From Cyclina sinensis (lineage: Eukaryota; Mollusca; Bivalvia; Venerida; Veneridae), in contig JAAONU010000014.1 of the NCBI GenBank assembly GCA_012932295.1, positions 20,674,065 to 20,738,064 of the forward strand: 64,000 nt of DNA, read 5' to 3'. Shown piece by piece: positions 35,839 through 48,571 of the stretch. Below the pieces are notes generated by a model, which worked only from the letters and a program-made list of their open reading frames with translations, did not search any database and was not told the origin of the DNA. Position 1 is the first letter of the stretch, and each line of letters begins with the position of its first letter. The position numbers and the translations under genes are program-made.

Positions 35839-36750
35839 TTAGCTCACCTGAGCACAAAGTTATGATATCCGTCGTCCGTCATTGTACGTTAGTGCGTTCG
35901 ATCGTCAACATTTTAATTCGAACAACATCTCCTCTGAAACCACTTGGCCAAATCTAATGAAAGTTGACGGGGATGTTTCATGCAAAAAGCTTTACCAAAG
36001 TTGTTCAAATAATTCAGTTCTATGCAGATCTCTGGTTGCTATGGCAACCCGCCAATACAACTTTTAAAATGTTCTTCTCTAAAACATCAAGCCCATTTAG
36101 CTTAGATATTTGACATGGTGTTTCATCTAGAGGTCCTTTATAAAAATTGTTCAAATTATGTCCCTTGGGTCAACACTGGCCACGCCCTAGGGATCATATA
36201 ATATTATGTTACATGAAGTACAAAGAAAAACTTCAGGAATCTTCTTCATTGAAACCAGAAGGTCCTAAGTCCTAACATTTTGCACAAATTATTGTCTAAT
36301 GGACCTTTACAATGATTCGAATTATTTCTCTTGGGGACACTTGTTTATATAGGCATAAATATGGAAAATTTCAAAAATCTTCTTGTCTGAATCTACCATG
36401 CCTTGGGATGTGATATTTGGCATACAGGTTCACCTAGCTCATCTACAAAGTTTGTTCAAACTATATCCTTGGGGTCATAAATGGCTCCGCCCCAGGGTTC
36501 ACTTAATTTAATAAAGGCTTTTATAGACTTTGAAAATCTTCTTTTATGAAACCAGAAGGCCTAGCAATTAGATATTTTGTATGCAGCCTCTACCAAGATT
36601 GTTCAAATCATGCTGTTGTGGTCAAAACTGCGCATACCCCAAAGGTCACTTTCTTTCACTTAAATAACTTGATCCCATCATGGGATCCAGAATTATGGCC
36701 CCTTAGCAATTGGACTTCGGCATGCGCTTTAGAGCCATTATGACCCGCTT
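35839..36750 (-). mobile_element. Reversed pearl/Helentron-like element with about five 150-bp units
   Basis: Read on the minus strand, its 3' end is GACGGACGACGGATATCATA, then GCTCAGGTGAGCTAATAA, shared with the terminus of the element at 28622-30572 (CAGCTCAGGTGAGCTAATAA after GACGACGGACATTC). On the plus strand this is the AGCTCACCTGAGC at 35841. The core has loosely repeated units marked by GAAACCAGAAGG/GAAACCACTTGG blocks at about 35937, 36081, 36253, 36391 and 36548, with TGTTCAAA and GGTCA blocks between. The core is unrelated to the 145-bp unit. The other end is not resolved, so the copy may be 5'-truncated. The plus-strand frames 35882-36067 and 36546-36743 are repeat-derived. Confidence 0.65.
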
Positions 36751-37596
36751 GATTTCTGTAATTATATCTTGTTCATTGTTTGCCATGCCGGAATTGCCGA
36801 AAAAAAATGGAACGGAAAGACGATCAAGATATCTATGCTTCTAGAAACTATGTGACTTGATTTTCCCGAAGTCTGAAAATATCATCTGTCCAGAGCTTTT
36901 TCTCACAAAGCGCATTATTAAATTCAAACCAAGCAAATAATTTTTGTGTAAAGAAGCATTTTTATCACATAAACAGTTGCATAATCCGCTCCTTGGAATA
37001 TTTCATTTCCTTACTGTCAAAGTAACATTCATTTAAGAGTGGCGTAAGACTGACTTTACGTAACAGAATAAAGCATTTTGTCTGTTAACTCCAGACACTA
37101 CAAACAATAATAAATCCTTAAATTCGTTATAAATGTCATGAATTTGGACATCAGACGAAAATGGTAGTATTTGTTTGGTAATATTTTGGACAAATTGACT
37201 GCAACATTATCATAAATGATTCCCTAATACATCTTAACGGATTGTTTTGTCAAAACAGCACAGAATTTGAAAAGTCTAGTGGCAGTCATGTTTAACAGTT
37301 CAACTCATGTATTCACAATATGACCTTTCAATCTGATAGTTATAGACTTGAAACATAAACATGAACATGTGCTGTTTTGTAATATAGCAGGCGTAGCTGT
37401 CTTACCTCAGATTTGACCCATTTAGGAATGATGACGTAAGACAATGCCGAATGAATATTTTCATATTCACGAAGTTTAAATTATTAAGTATCTTGCCTGA
37501 ATTAGAGTTTCTTCGATAATTGCATTGATGTTTAATCAAAACACTTCTCTAAGATACACGTTGATGCTTGTTTTGGGCTAAACGTAGTTACATATC
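36751..37596. other. Non-coding stretch
   Basis: No gene is recognised. A strong-looking minus-strand donor (GAG|GTAAGA near 37407) is preceded by a short open segment, but neither its phase nor its protein fits the receptor. Confidence 0.45.
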
Positions 37597-38412
37597 TTTA
37601 TTTTATGCCTACCAATGAAATATAGGGAAATATCAGTGAGATAAAAGTGATAATACACTGTTTTGAATCAGTTAATTACCATTTTGATAATACACTGTTT
37701 GTGCCGGAACTACTGCTTGATGAAACTTCAGGAATTTCCCCACCACGTATATACAAGAGAATCCGCTGTAATTCAGACTGTGACAGCGAGTGAAATTTAT
37801 TTACCTTGTTAAATCCAATTATAATATTGAATTCCTGAGCCTAACTAGTTGTGAACAATGATGAAATTCGCCATAAATTATTTAAAATGTCTGATTTGTT
37901 TACATAACTCACATAGACAATATCCAATATGGCCGACTTTCAAGTCAATTGAATTGAATACTCGGTATTAATCCGCTTTTATAATTAAAGTATGTATGGC
38001 AAAAAATCAATAAATATTGATAAACTGTGTAGACAAAAATAAATGTTATTTGATGAAAGTGTATTCAGTTTATTTCAGCAGAAGTAAAGTTATCATATGT
38101 ATTGGATATTGTCTGCACTTTTTTTGTGCGGAGTAACCAAAGTACGCATTAACTGATTTGGGACTCACCATGGGGAATTTATTGAAGGCCCTGATTAAAA
38201 ATATCATAAAAAACCCATTTTTGACGTGTTGGCATAAAATAAAAAGAAAATTTGTTTGTTTTTTAGTGGAAGATGGGAATTTATTTCATCTCGTGAACAC
38301 CATATGTTGATATTTTCACTCGTGGCTGCGCCACTCGTGAAAATATCACACACGGTGTTTACTCGATGAAATAAATTCTCATCTTCCACAAAAACAAACA
38401 AATATCCTCTAT
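37597..38412. repeat. Interspersed element, long copy (about 816 bp), with palindrome
   Basis: This is the full-length sister of the copy at 25091-25663, with the same borders. It includes an internal block of about 240 bp (near 37715-37960) that the other copy lacks. It contains the same palindrome at 38250-38403. The minus-strand frame 38204-38428 is the same symmetry artefact as in the other copy. No known transposon family is recognised. Confidence 0.88.
38266..38389. repeat. Palindrome, second copy
   Basis: This 124-bp inverted repeat starts GTGGAAGATGGGAATTTATT and ends AAATTCTCATCTTCCAC, with centre GTGGCTGCGCCAC near 38320-38332. It differs from the first copy at a few bases (for example CACACGGTG for CATATGGTG), so the two arms are no longer exactly matched. 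Confidence 0.88.
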
Positions 38413-41172
38413 GTATAACGCAATCCATAGCTTGGTTAGTTTAATCTCCATCGTAGCCGTATATCTTTTTTCAAAGATATCTGCTATATAATTTTTTTTC
38501 AATTTATGCAAATGTGACGGGTCAAGGATTCTTCAATATAAATGAACGTCTATATTGCAATGGTAACTATTATGTTCTTTATTCAGATGCGTGCCATTCT
38601 GAAAATGTTGCTAAGTAAATATTATTTTCCAAATCAAATTTATTTAGAAGTTACCTTCAGTTATTTTCATTGAACATTCAGTAAAATGTATTATTTATCT
38701 ATTTTATTTTATTTCTCCTTCATCTGTATTTTTCTCTTAGAAGGACAGTTTTAGAAATTGTTTTTCTTCATTGCTTTTTTTTCGGGTAAATAAATTTCAC
38801 TTTTTTGCATTTGTTTGTACTACGTCTACACAATACAAATATTTGCTCTTTATCGTAACTGATAAAAATTATCTGCCTCGTTTACCATTTTACAAATATT
38901 AAGCTGTTTACCAAACCTAACATTTCAGATTTTATTTTTATCAACATGGAGTTTTACTGTTCCAAGAAGCTGCTTGAATTGAGTTTATCGGCTTAATCTA
39001 ACATACGTGAAATAATTAGGACCTAATTAATGTGCTTAAAACATAAAGTACTAGTAAGAGAAAACAGCTTTCTTATTGCTAGTTTTCTTGAGTATGATAA
39101 ACTTAGACTTGTAGAGGTGTGAATTTAAATAATCTAGTAAGAGGTCTGATGAAAAACATTCTTTGTGATATAATACTAAATAAAATATTAATTAATAGAT
39201 AAGTTATCGTGTGCGTTTCTATCTTAATGGGACTTTGCATTTCTCTTTGTCTGTTTCTCTTTAAATGACATTGTGGTCTATTGTCCTACATTTCCTTCAG
39301 TGGTCAAATACAGATCCTACTAAAGATAAGGCTAGTAAACAAACCTTATAATTATGCGTTTTAAAATGGACTGATTACAAGGAAGATTGTAGATCTAAAA
39401 AGCTCTTCAAATAAACAAAATGTTAAGCAAGAGGTTAAATGTTCCTGTCTTAGCGACAAATGCAGACTTTGTACAGCCTGGACATCAATGCAGTCTGGTC
39501 ATGGTACGCACTCTTAGCGATAGGCCAGAAAAAATTTCAGTTCATACATACAGATTTTGGTAACAAACGAAACTGTCAAAACTTAATCATAGGCAATTCT
39601 TTTAACATATTAAGCTGAGTAGGAGCAAAGTTCTGTCGAAACAACTAAAAAAGGATCGTCTGCAACTGACTTTGTATTTCACATTCTATCATTGAACTAT
39701 CGAATGCAAATTCTAATTTCAGTTTATCACAAAATGTGTTTAGTTTAATTATACACATTTTGTGATCAAACCTCACAGGGTCAAACACATTTCATAGTAC
39801 GTTATACATATCTAATATGGAGAAAGACTTTATTCATCCAAAGAAAAAATTGACATATCTATGATATCATATGACGTTTCTGCAATCTAAAAGAGACAAT
39901 TCTAGAAATTCAAAACAAGGAAATAATATCTTCTAGTGTTTCTATTCCATTGGGACATTAAGCTGACTGTTTATCTTTAAGAGCATCTGGTCTGCAGTCT
40001 AAAATGTAGATATTGCACAAACGTCACTGATAAGCTGTTTCTTTTAGAGTAATGGACACCTGGGTCTGTTTTGTTTTGCAATCTTGATTGTAATACTGAT
40101 CAACTCAAGAAAAGTCAAGAAAGATGCATTTAATTTTGAAAGGAACGCTGCTTCTATTATTTCAATCTATTTAAAAACGTTTCATTTTAAAGATACTTGC
40201 TTGTTTTTGTCTGTACCACGTCAGATTGATCAAATTGCAAAGATGTCTGAAAATGTTACTGTAACAGGGGAAATTTCCATGACTGACTCACTACCAGAAT
40301 AAAAGTGTTGACCCCACCGAATGTAAATATAAATTTCATCATTTGAAAATGACCTGCAAATAGAGTTGTGCAAACATTCACGGTCACCTACTGTTATCTG
40401 TCCTAATGGAGAAATTGTCCATAGTCAAACAAAGCTGACTATTTTCCATTAGAGAATAATACAAAATACAACATATTTGTTTGTATTTGTTTAAATGAAA
40501 GGTCAATCTTAGCATTGATATGCCCTACCACGTTTAAAGCCTTATACATTTAAAAATAAAAATGATAGTAGTATAATTATTTTACAGAAGAAAGTGGATG
40601 TGTTGAAACTATTTGATAATATGTCATTTGTCAAGCAAGACTTAAAGTGTATAACTTGAATGCTTCGTTTAACTTAGCATTATATTAAACAACTCGATTT
40701 TTCTGAAATCATATAATTATCATAGCTTGAACATACCTTGCTAATCGATAAAATATGTAAGAAAAGTATTGTGTAGTTATTACTTAACCTCATCTATTTC
40801 GGCTTAAAATATAAAGATATTCAATTTCTTTAAAGGAATAGTGTTTTCAAGAAAGAACTCACAATCAAGAAACATGGAATTGTACACATATATTTTTTTA
40901 TTTTCTTTTTTTAAATAAAATATGACTTGTTCATTTGTGCAATGTTAATTAAGCTAAATTGTAATGATCAGGCTATTGAAAACAATTTATCAAATTTCAA
41001 AGCAAAAACTAATTCTACTGATGTCAGACCGAAACCCGTGTGTTCATCTTCTCTGTAGAGTTATATATGTAATGGCTAATGCAGTATGAAGTACAACAAC
41101 GGATATAGGCAAATGTGAAATAGTATCATGTATATGTGGGATGCCTTTTAGATTGACAAGTACATAAATATT
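38413..41172. other. AT-rich non-coding stretch
   Basis: No exon is recognised. A segment near 39455-39545 (CAGCCTGGACATCAATGCAG, TCTGGTCATG) weakly recalls the interior of the MITE at 739-952. A palindromic pair around 39729-39763 (CACAAAATGTGTTTAG and its mirror) could form a small hairpin. The frame at 40084-40302 has no recognised motif. Confidence 0.4.
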
Positions 41173-41252
41173 CAAGTTCCTAGTGGGGTTCGAACTTGCA
41201 CTGATAGGCACCGACCGCCTAGCAATGCAAAGTAAGAATGCTAATTCTCAAG
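41173..41252 (-). repeat. tRNA-derived SINE head, reverse orientation
   Basis: On the minus strand the segment reads CATTCTTACTTTGCATTGCT, AGGCGGTCGGTGCC, then GTTCGAACC (B-box, plus about 41187-41195). It matches the plus-strand copy at 48489-48571 over its length. B-box, spacing and repeated occurrence indicate a tRNA-derived SINE rather than a working tRNA, because no acceptor stem closes. Confidence 0.65.
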
Positions 41253-43100
41253 CATATGCAAACAGTGCATGTCTTTCTCAATATTCCTGTAGATTTGTTT
41301 GATTTTTTATTTTATGTCCATATTGTCACATGTGCCACGGACTTGCGACAGGCATAAGTAAAACATTCAGGAATCAACATTACAGCAAGACTAAGGTAAC
41401 AAAGATATTGCAAGAACCTAAGTGCCATGTTAAATTCAAGAATATCGGGTTAAAGTCAAATTCAGACAAAATATTTAAATTAAAACATTCTTACACTGAT
41501 AATAATGCAGAAGTGTACAAGAGAAACGAAAAACAATGTCAAACTACGCAAGTGAAAGAAAGTAAGAACTAAAGAAAGAAAGGGAGAAAGAAAAGGGAGA
41601 AAAATTGATAGAAAGAAAGAAAGAAGTTAATTTAACAATAAATCAGTATGACTGTAACGTGTATGTATTATGCGTTATTACGCGTTGTAAGTTGCGTTCT
41701 TAATAAGAAATATTCCTATTAAGGGGTTTTAAATTTATATCCCCTGGGCACCAGACAAACATTATAGCTTAATGTGTATATAAACATTACATGTTCACAC
41801 ATGCAGTTTCAAGTAATTTCAAGGGACGATAAATGGTCAAGATACTTTAAAATATTTCTTTAAAGATAGAGCAAAATAGTTATGCTTCTTATGAACTGGA
41901 TTGTCCATTATGCGATGTATTCACACATGAAGCTTAAGTTCCAAGACTGTAGCAGAGACTGTTTCGTTCAGAAAGGGTGAAGTATGGAACGACTGAAGGA
42001 CTAACAGACAGCCAAAGCGGCGATGCAATACCTTCCATTAGCATGAAAATTTAAATAAAACACTTTTACGTCTAGTATGGCAAGTGTACAGTCAAGTCTA
42101 TATATTAAAATGACATTTTTTTTGCATATCATCGTCTTTCTACAATGCATTTGAGACACATGCTTTTTATTAGAATTAATTTTACTCGTAAATTCTAAAT
42201 GACATTCCTATTTAAAAGACTAAATGGCAATTACAATGTAATTGTGCTTTTAACAGCTAGCATACAAGATTTGGTAAATGCGTTGGTCGATTGATTTGAA
42301 TGACTCTAAACAATTATGTCCAGCCATCTGTTATAATCTCTCCAAATGGTGGATTATGCAAATTAAACGAAGTAGACAGTTTTTATGTCATCATAAGTAA
42401 CAGTTATAGCATGATTGTTCGAATGTTTACGATTTATACTGCTTCACAAGTGACGTGAGCTGGGATGACTATGCCTGACAAGGCTGTTGTCAAAAGTAAA
42501 TACATTATACACTTAAAGATCAATTTCGAAGATAACGTGGAATATAACAGTCTAAAGTTAACGCGACATTACCAGTAAATATTTAGACAACTGCGTGTGT
42601 CAAAATACAGGATAACATACAAAAATCCGTTTGGCATTCTGCTTACGACTGAGTTGTCATTTTGTGCTGTCTTATCGAGTGATCTTATCGCCAACAGGGT
42701 TCTAGAATTCTATTCTTTTGAGGACAGATTTAATTTCAACAGATCGTATTGTGAGAATGGGCCCAAGCGATATCGAGCCATTCTATCTGAAACAATTTAG
42801 GTCAAACGAAAAATAGGAACACCAAGTAATTACTGTACTTTAATGCCAATTTATTCTATTTTCTACGAGGATATTTTTGCTCAAGTAGTTTGTTTAATGA
42901 ACTGTATTACAGATGCAAATTCTGAAGTTTATCTAGACATACTTTAAAGTAAATATTATATATAACTTGTTTCACCGTTACTGGTTACTTGTTTCTTTTG
43001 AATAGCACTTTGAAATATTTGTTCTTATATTTAATTGAATCGAACCTATATAATTTATCTTACTACAATTCAAGCTGCTACATCTAACATATGATACAAA
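41253..43100. other. Non-coding stretch
   Basis: A GAAA-rich purine patch lies at 41555-41630. The frames at 41330-41572 and 42597-42800 show no recognisable domain. Confidence 0.4.
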
Positions 43101-46000
43101 ATATAAGGCACGCGTTTATTGCACTACTAACAATAAACGTTAGATAATGTTGATCTATATTGCTTCAAATATTTGCACTGCTGTTTAAAACGAGATATTT
43201 AACTGGTTAGAATCACAAATCAGTAGTTACCATGGTGTTCAAGGAAAATAAATAAAGATCTAGAATTTGCCAGTGATTTGTTGATAACAATAAAAAGTAA
43301 TCCAGTGCGTTTTTTATCCGTATGTTTTTCTTATTCCATGGCTCTTTCTTACAAATGACAGGTTGCATTGGGATAAAAATAAAACGAAATATTTAAATTA
43401 TGAGTATTTGCAGAATATTGTTACTGGGTAGGATAAAATGTCAAAGAAACACTGAAACTATTGTTCAAAGATAAATTTCATTAACATTATTTCAAGGCAA
43501 CGTCGATCTATTACTTTGTCCACCAAATTTGAAAAAAGAAAGTTACCAACTGGATTCTATTAAACTGATTTTGACATATTGACGCAGTATGCACATAACA
43601 AATTATGTAACAATTGTGATAAATCTAATCGAATCATTATGTTTAAAACAGAATATTAGTGTCTATGTTATATTTATAATATAATAACTATAAAATATTT
43701 TAATTATATAATAATTATTTATTTTAAAAGAGTATAAATGGGGGAACGTAAATAAAATCCATGAAGAGCAAAATGTGAATCTGTGAGTATAAGGTAAACA
43801 GAATTTGTGTGTAAAACACTTGGAAGTTTTGTAACTAATTGTATATTCTGCAATAAAGCGAATTGAAGATATAAACATAGTAAGAATGAAGTATGCCACA
43901 AAACATCTTTTCATTCTCTGTATACAAACTACCGCCAAAAGTGATTTATTAATCTACAATTGATATTTTTCATACTGAATGCACAAACAAGTACCATGAT
44001 GGCGCCGAAATACAAAATCTAGCTGTCAGAGAAATCGCTAAATCATTTCTCTAGAAAAACCTTGTTATTGTTTATACTCGGTAAATTTCTTTTTATTTTT
44101 GAATATGCATATGTTCGATGGCCCCATCTTTGATGGTACAATATCTTGTTTCAGGATTTTGGTTGTATCGAAAGATTTCAAATATCAAAAATGTTCAGCA
44201 GTTAGATCTATCCAGTAAAGAATTTAACTGATTGCAACTGATTCATCTAAAGCACTTTGTATATTGTAGTTTACTTATTTCTGTATGTAGGGCTAAGGAA
44301 TGAGCTGCTTCGTGTTTGTGTGTAATTGTTCAAACGATGAGGGTTTGAAACTAAACGAGGATATTGGTGAGAATTGAAAAGTTTTAGGATGACCAAACAA
44401 AAACAAAAAGATCAATACTGTTTCTTGTATATTTTACTTCAATTTCCTTTTGCTATTTTAAAAGGGATATAAACATAAAAATAAGTGAACAATTTCCTAT
44501 CCCCCAAATCTACTGTAGGGAAACATGTACACGAAAATGGCAACTAATGCGATGTTAGCCATTTAGATTTTTTTGTATTGCCTTTTAATGGGGGATATTG
44601 TTGTATTATTGCAAATATCATCTTAACTTTTTTTCTAATTGCCTTATTATATTACTCCGATTTTCACCGAGTAAATGTAATAAGGTATATTTTGTAGTTT
44701 TATATCTACTTTATACCAGATATTTATATGAGAATATACTGCAGCAGCAATATTGCCCCATGAATGGGGTTGTGTAAATCACATGTTATTATCCTAGTAT
44801 GTTGCTGTTGCCTGTTGAAGCTTTACCAATGCCCTTTGATGTTTACATCAATGCTTATCCTGTTACATGCCTTAAGTGATAAAATGATTTCAAGATAGAC
44901 ATTGGGGTACTAGGTTTGGGCAGTTTCAGCTTTTTCTGAAAACACACACAGTACAGGAAATAACCACACGGTAAAGAGTAATCAATTTCGTTCTCGGTTA
45001 ATGGTACAAATTGTGAACTTAATTACTATGTGAGTCTGTCAGTGTCAGATACTTAAAGATAAGTGTACGGTAACCTCTCCATGCAATAAAACGTTTCCTT
45101 TTATGTATCACTGACAGCTGTTAGTGAAGATTTGGATATCAATTACTTAAGAAATATTGGTTAAACAGTAAAGGGCTATTTTTCGGTCTGCTGAAACGGT
45201 GATGTGCCAATCAAATCTTTAAAATATACTTTTAGTCGCTGAAATGGTACAATTTAAAGCAGAAAATGTCAATGATGGATCAGTTTCTGTTTACTTTCAT
45301 TTATTGTTCGAAAAAAAGGTGAAAAACGCTTATCAGGAAAAAAACATATTAAAAGAAAACAGCCCCCTTCCCTCTAAACAGTCAAACAGTAGAGGAAAAT
45401 ATGACATAAATTTATCTCGATCACTTTAAAAAGACACCACAAACAATTAACGAAAATGAGAACCCTAGGGGTTACCTCCTTGGAACGGTCAGTGGCAAAA
45501 CATTTGCTAATGGCGGTTTAAACCAGGTTCTAGGGTGCTCCAACCTCACTTGCCCTAACAGGTTTATATAGGAACAAAAACAAGAACAAGTAAAGTCACA
45601 ATCGTTCAGGTCCTGGAAAATGGCAGTTCTTTTTACTGATTCTGAAATACTAATGCTTTAATACTGTCTTCGTAAAATTACTGGATACCGTTTCATGACA
45701 TGTTCAAAGCATTTAAGTAATACATTTTTGAAATGCATCATTAAAAACAATTAATTAGACAAAACTGAATTGGTTGTGACAGAAGTCATTTGCATAACCA
45801 TCTTACACTCGAGCAAAACGTATATTACAAGACATAAAAGATTTAACATATTTGCACACGTGCCAGTTAAAAATGAATGATGGAGTTTGCTTGGAAATTA
45901 ACTTGTATAAATGTCATATGAATAAGACACCCAGTAATCCGTCCATTGATTGATTTTAGTCAGTGTGTATAAACACTCAAAATATATCAATAATATTCTT
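43101..46000. repeat. Diverged duplication, copy 1
   Basis: Several short blocks recur in the same order and orientation in 47270-48450. Examples are GGCACGCGTTTATTGCACTA (43108), ATTGCTTCAAATATTTGCAC (43160), ATAAGTGTACGGTAACCTCT with AAAACGTTTCCTTTTA (45059-45104), AGATTTAACATATTTGCACA (45839) and TCAGTGTGTATAAACA (45959). Divergence is high and spacing differs, so this is an old duplication with later insertions, including a repeat near 45455. Confidence 0.5.
45455..45575. repeat. Interspersed repeat with CCTAGGGGTTACC motif
   Basis: The segment AACCCTAGGGGTTACCTCCT, then GGAACGGTCAGTGGC, then AGGTTCTAGGGTGCTCCAAC has much higher GC than its flanks. I recall this type as a dispersed repeat of bivalves. 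It falls inside copy 1 of the diverged duplication and is absent from copy 2. The family name is not certain. Confidence 0.45.
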
Positions 46001-47269
46001 AATCTGATTTTGAACATATTATTTAAGTTTTCTGTTTATTTGTCTGATATTTTTCTCATCTGCTTATTGTCTGAAATCCTGATTATGATTGTATCTATAC
46101 AGATTATGTCACGAGCAGACCAACAAATGGTTAATATCTGTATTTTTTTTAATTCTGATACACTGAATAAAAAAATGATTTTCAAGCATACACGAAATAT
46201 TTTTGAAAAAAAAATGACTGTCCCACTCAGTAACAGTAAGTATCGTCACGTTCAGAAAACTCATGCCATGACTCTTTGCTGTAATATGAAGCAAAACATA
46301 ATGAAGTTCCTCTTACTAAGATTATTAAAAAAATGAATGGTACACAAAAAATCAAGATTTGAGAACACTGATGTAAAATAAGCTTCGGGGCAAAAGCAGA
46401 TCTATATTGTGTAAATTTATGAAGACTTGTTGCTAGGACTGGCCATATTTTTGTCAAGATGATACTCAATAGGGCTTGTTAAATAATATGATGCTAACTG
46501 AAACATATAAAAAAACAAAAATCAAACAATATATATATGTGTCCAGTAGTGTTGTATACACGCCATACTACATTTGAAGGAGTTTTCACTAGACGGTCCA
46601 CAGTTTGGAAAAGGACCACATGAAGAGAATCCTATTCGCATTTTTGATTAATTTGCATGTTTCATTAGTGGTAGAAAATAATTTCAAAAACCAAAAGTAA
46701 CTTAAGTATTTATCCTATTAAAAAGAAACACAAAAATGATTGCAATTTCTTTCTGTTGCAGCAGTTTTAGAACTCACTGAATGTTCGAATGTTTTATTAG
46801 TTGTTTTAAACCGAAGCTGATATTCAATAATTTCCTAGAACTTCAAGAATTTCGTAAAATTGTTTAAGTATGATTTGAGTGAAATTGTTCATGAAAGATC
46901 CCAGGGTTGTATAATAAACGACCTTTATAATAAATAATGTTTTGAGATCATTTAGTTGTGAAAAACAGCTGCTACAGAAGTAAAAATAATGTGGATGGCA
47001 AGAACTTGATAATACTGAGATATGTTGATTAGTCATTTAATGAAGTAAATTGAAGCATATAAAGCTAATTGATGTTCAGCCTCTATCTCAAACATATATA
47101 GTGATGATATATCTATTATTTCATCTTTCTGACAGCTTTTTCCCTAAATTTTTCTGTGAGAATGGTGTATTATCTGATATTAAAAGCCCATATTATGTGA
47201 GCAGCTTATCAAACATATATTAGAGTTTCCTGTGAAATAGTTTTACTTGCTAAATCCAGAAGACATTGC
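46001..47269. other. Non-coding stretch between duplication copies
   Basis: Open frames on both strands (45950-46336, 46109-46294, 46227-46469, 46824-47036) overlap one another and lack motifs. They look like chance in AT-rich DNA. Confidence 0.4.
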
Positions 47270-48450
47270 ATAACATTAGGCACTCTTTATTGCACTTTTA
47301 ACAAATTAGTCATAGATATCGCTTACCTTTTATTCATTGCTTAGAATATTTGCCCTGCTTTTCTAAATTAGTAATATAAATAGTAAAAGTTTAAAGATTA
47401 GAAGTTATTTTGGAGCGCCAATAAATGTTTATTGTGAGCCCGGTTATATCAAGTCTGTGCTCATCACCATGAATAATGCAACTCCCACCCCACTCCGCCA
47501 AAAAAAAACCCTAATAGGTATATTTACTATTAATATTTCATTCACTGAATTAGTTTAAAATTTGGAAGGTTTGCTTGTGTGTTGATAGGATTATGTAGGT
47601 TCTTAAAATCTGGCGGTTGAGACTTACATCTAAAGCGACATTAAAGCCTGGTTATAATATGTCTCTGTTGTCTATATCGGGTCTCATGTTAATATTTTGG
47701 TAGCTTGTTGAGTTAGTTCAATCGAAAAAGTAGCACTCCCGTTATTTTCTACTGTATTTGCCTTTCATATGGTTTAACTTTGACACATAATATATCATTA
47801 GAAAGTTTTAGAAAAAAATATTACCATATATATTTTGATTAGAATTTCATTAATCTTGCAATTTTAAATGGCATACTTCAAGGAAATGTTGAGTGCATTT
47901 TGACTTTTATTTATCTATTTTACAAGAATGCATACAACAAGTAAAATTATATATCTTTTATTTCTGTAACTGATATAAACCAAATGTTTTTAATTGTTTT
48001 AGTAAATAGTTAAGCGAACCTGTCATTAACAGAAACGTTATAGATAAGTGTACAGTTATTTACATGATAAAATGTTTCCTTTTACACATGCCATAGACAA
48101 CAAGATCTCAAGAGCTATTCTGAATGAAAGGCGTTAAAGGAATGCGATTTATTGCCAGCAAAATATGGCTAGACACAGTTGTATGACTTTATGAAAACAT
48201 TTAAGTAAAAACCTTCGGAAATGACTCAGTGAAATAGAACTGATTTCACAACATTGATAGGTTATGATAGAAGTAGCATTTGTAGCCTTTACAAAAAAAG
48301 TAAAGCAAAGCATGTATCATAAGACAGATTTAACATATTTCTACGTTCGTTTATGAGGTGAATCGTGGTATTTTATCTTTCAAAATGGAAAGACTGTACC
48401 AAATGAATAACACCCTATAAAATGCCCCTTCATTACTTAATCAGTGTGTA
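47270..48450. repeat. Diverged duplication, copy 2
   Basis: This is the partner of 43101-46000, with counterpart blocks at 47279 (GGCACTCTTTATTGCACTTT), 47338 (ATTGCTTAGAATATTTGCCC), 48044-48092 (ATAAGTGTACAGTTATTTAC, AAAATGTTTCCTTTTA), 48326 (AGATTTAACATATTTCTACG) and 48442 (TCAGTGTGTATGAAAA). It is shorter than copy 1. Confidence 0.5.
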
Positions 48451-48488
48451 TGAAAATGAAATTATGTAAATGATATTCATAATTGAAC

Positions 48489-48571
48489 TCTAAGTGGTCT
48501 AAGACATTCTCACTTTGCATCGCTAGGCTGTTGGTGTCAATCGGTGCGGGTTCAATCCCACAGGGAGCTTA
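48489..48571 (+). repeat. tRNA-derived SINE head
   Basis: An A-box-like AAGTGGTCTAAGA and a B-box GGTTCAATCCC (about 48549-48559) are spaced as in a tRNA with a long variable arm. CACTTTGCATCGCTAGGC lies between them. It matches the reverse copy at 41173-41252. The stems do not close well enough for a functional tRNA. Confidence 0.65.

Noticed and set aside
37400..37450. Receptor exon with donor GAG|GTAAGA
   Set aside because: The open reading in the required phase contains a stop, and the peptide in the open phase does not resemble the receptor start.
45950..46469. Overlapping frames on both strands
   Set aside because: Three frames overlap one another with low-complexity AT-rich codon use and no motif; typical of chance.
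48489..48571. Functional tRNA gene
   Set aside because: A- and B-boxes are present, but acceptor and anticodon stems do not close by eye and a second diverged copy exists, so a SINE is more likely.
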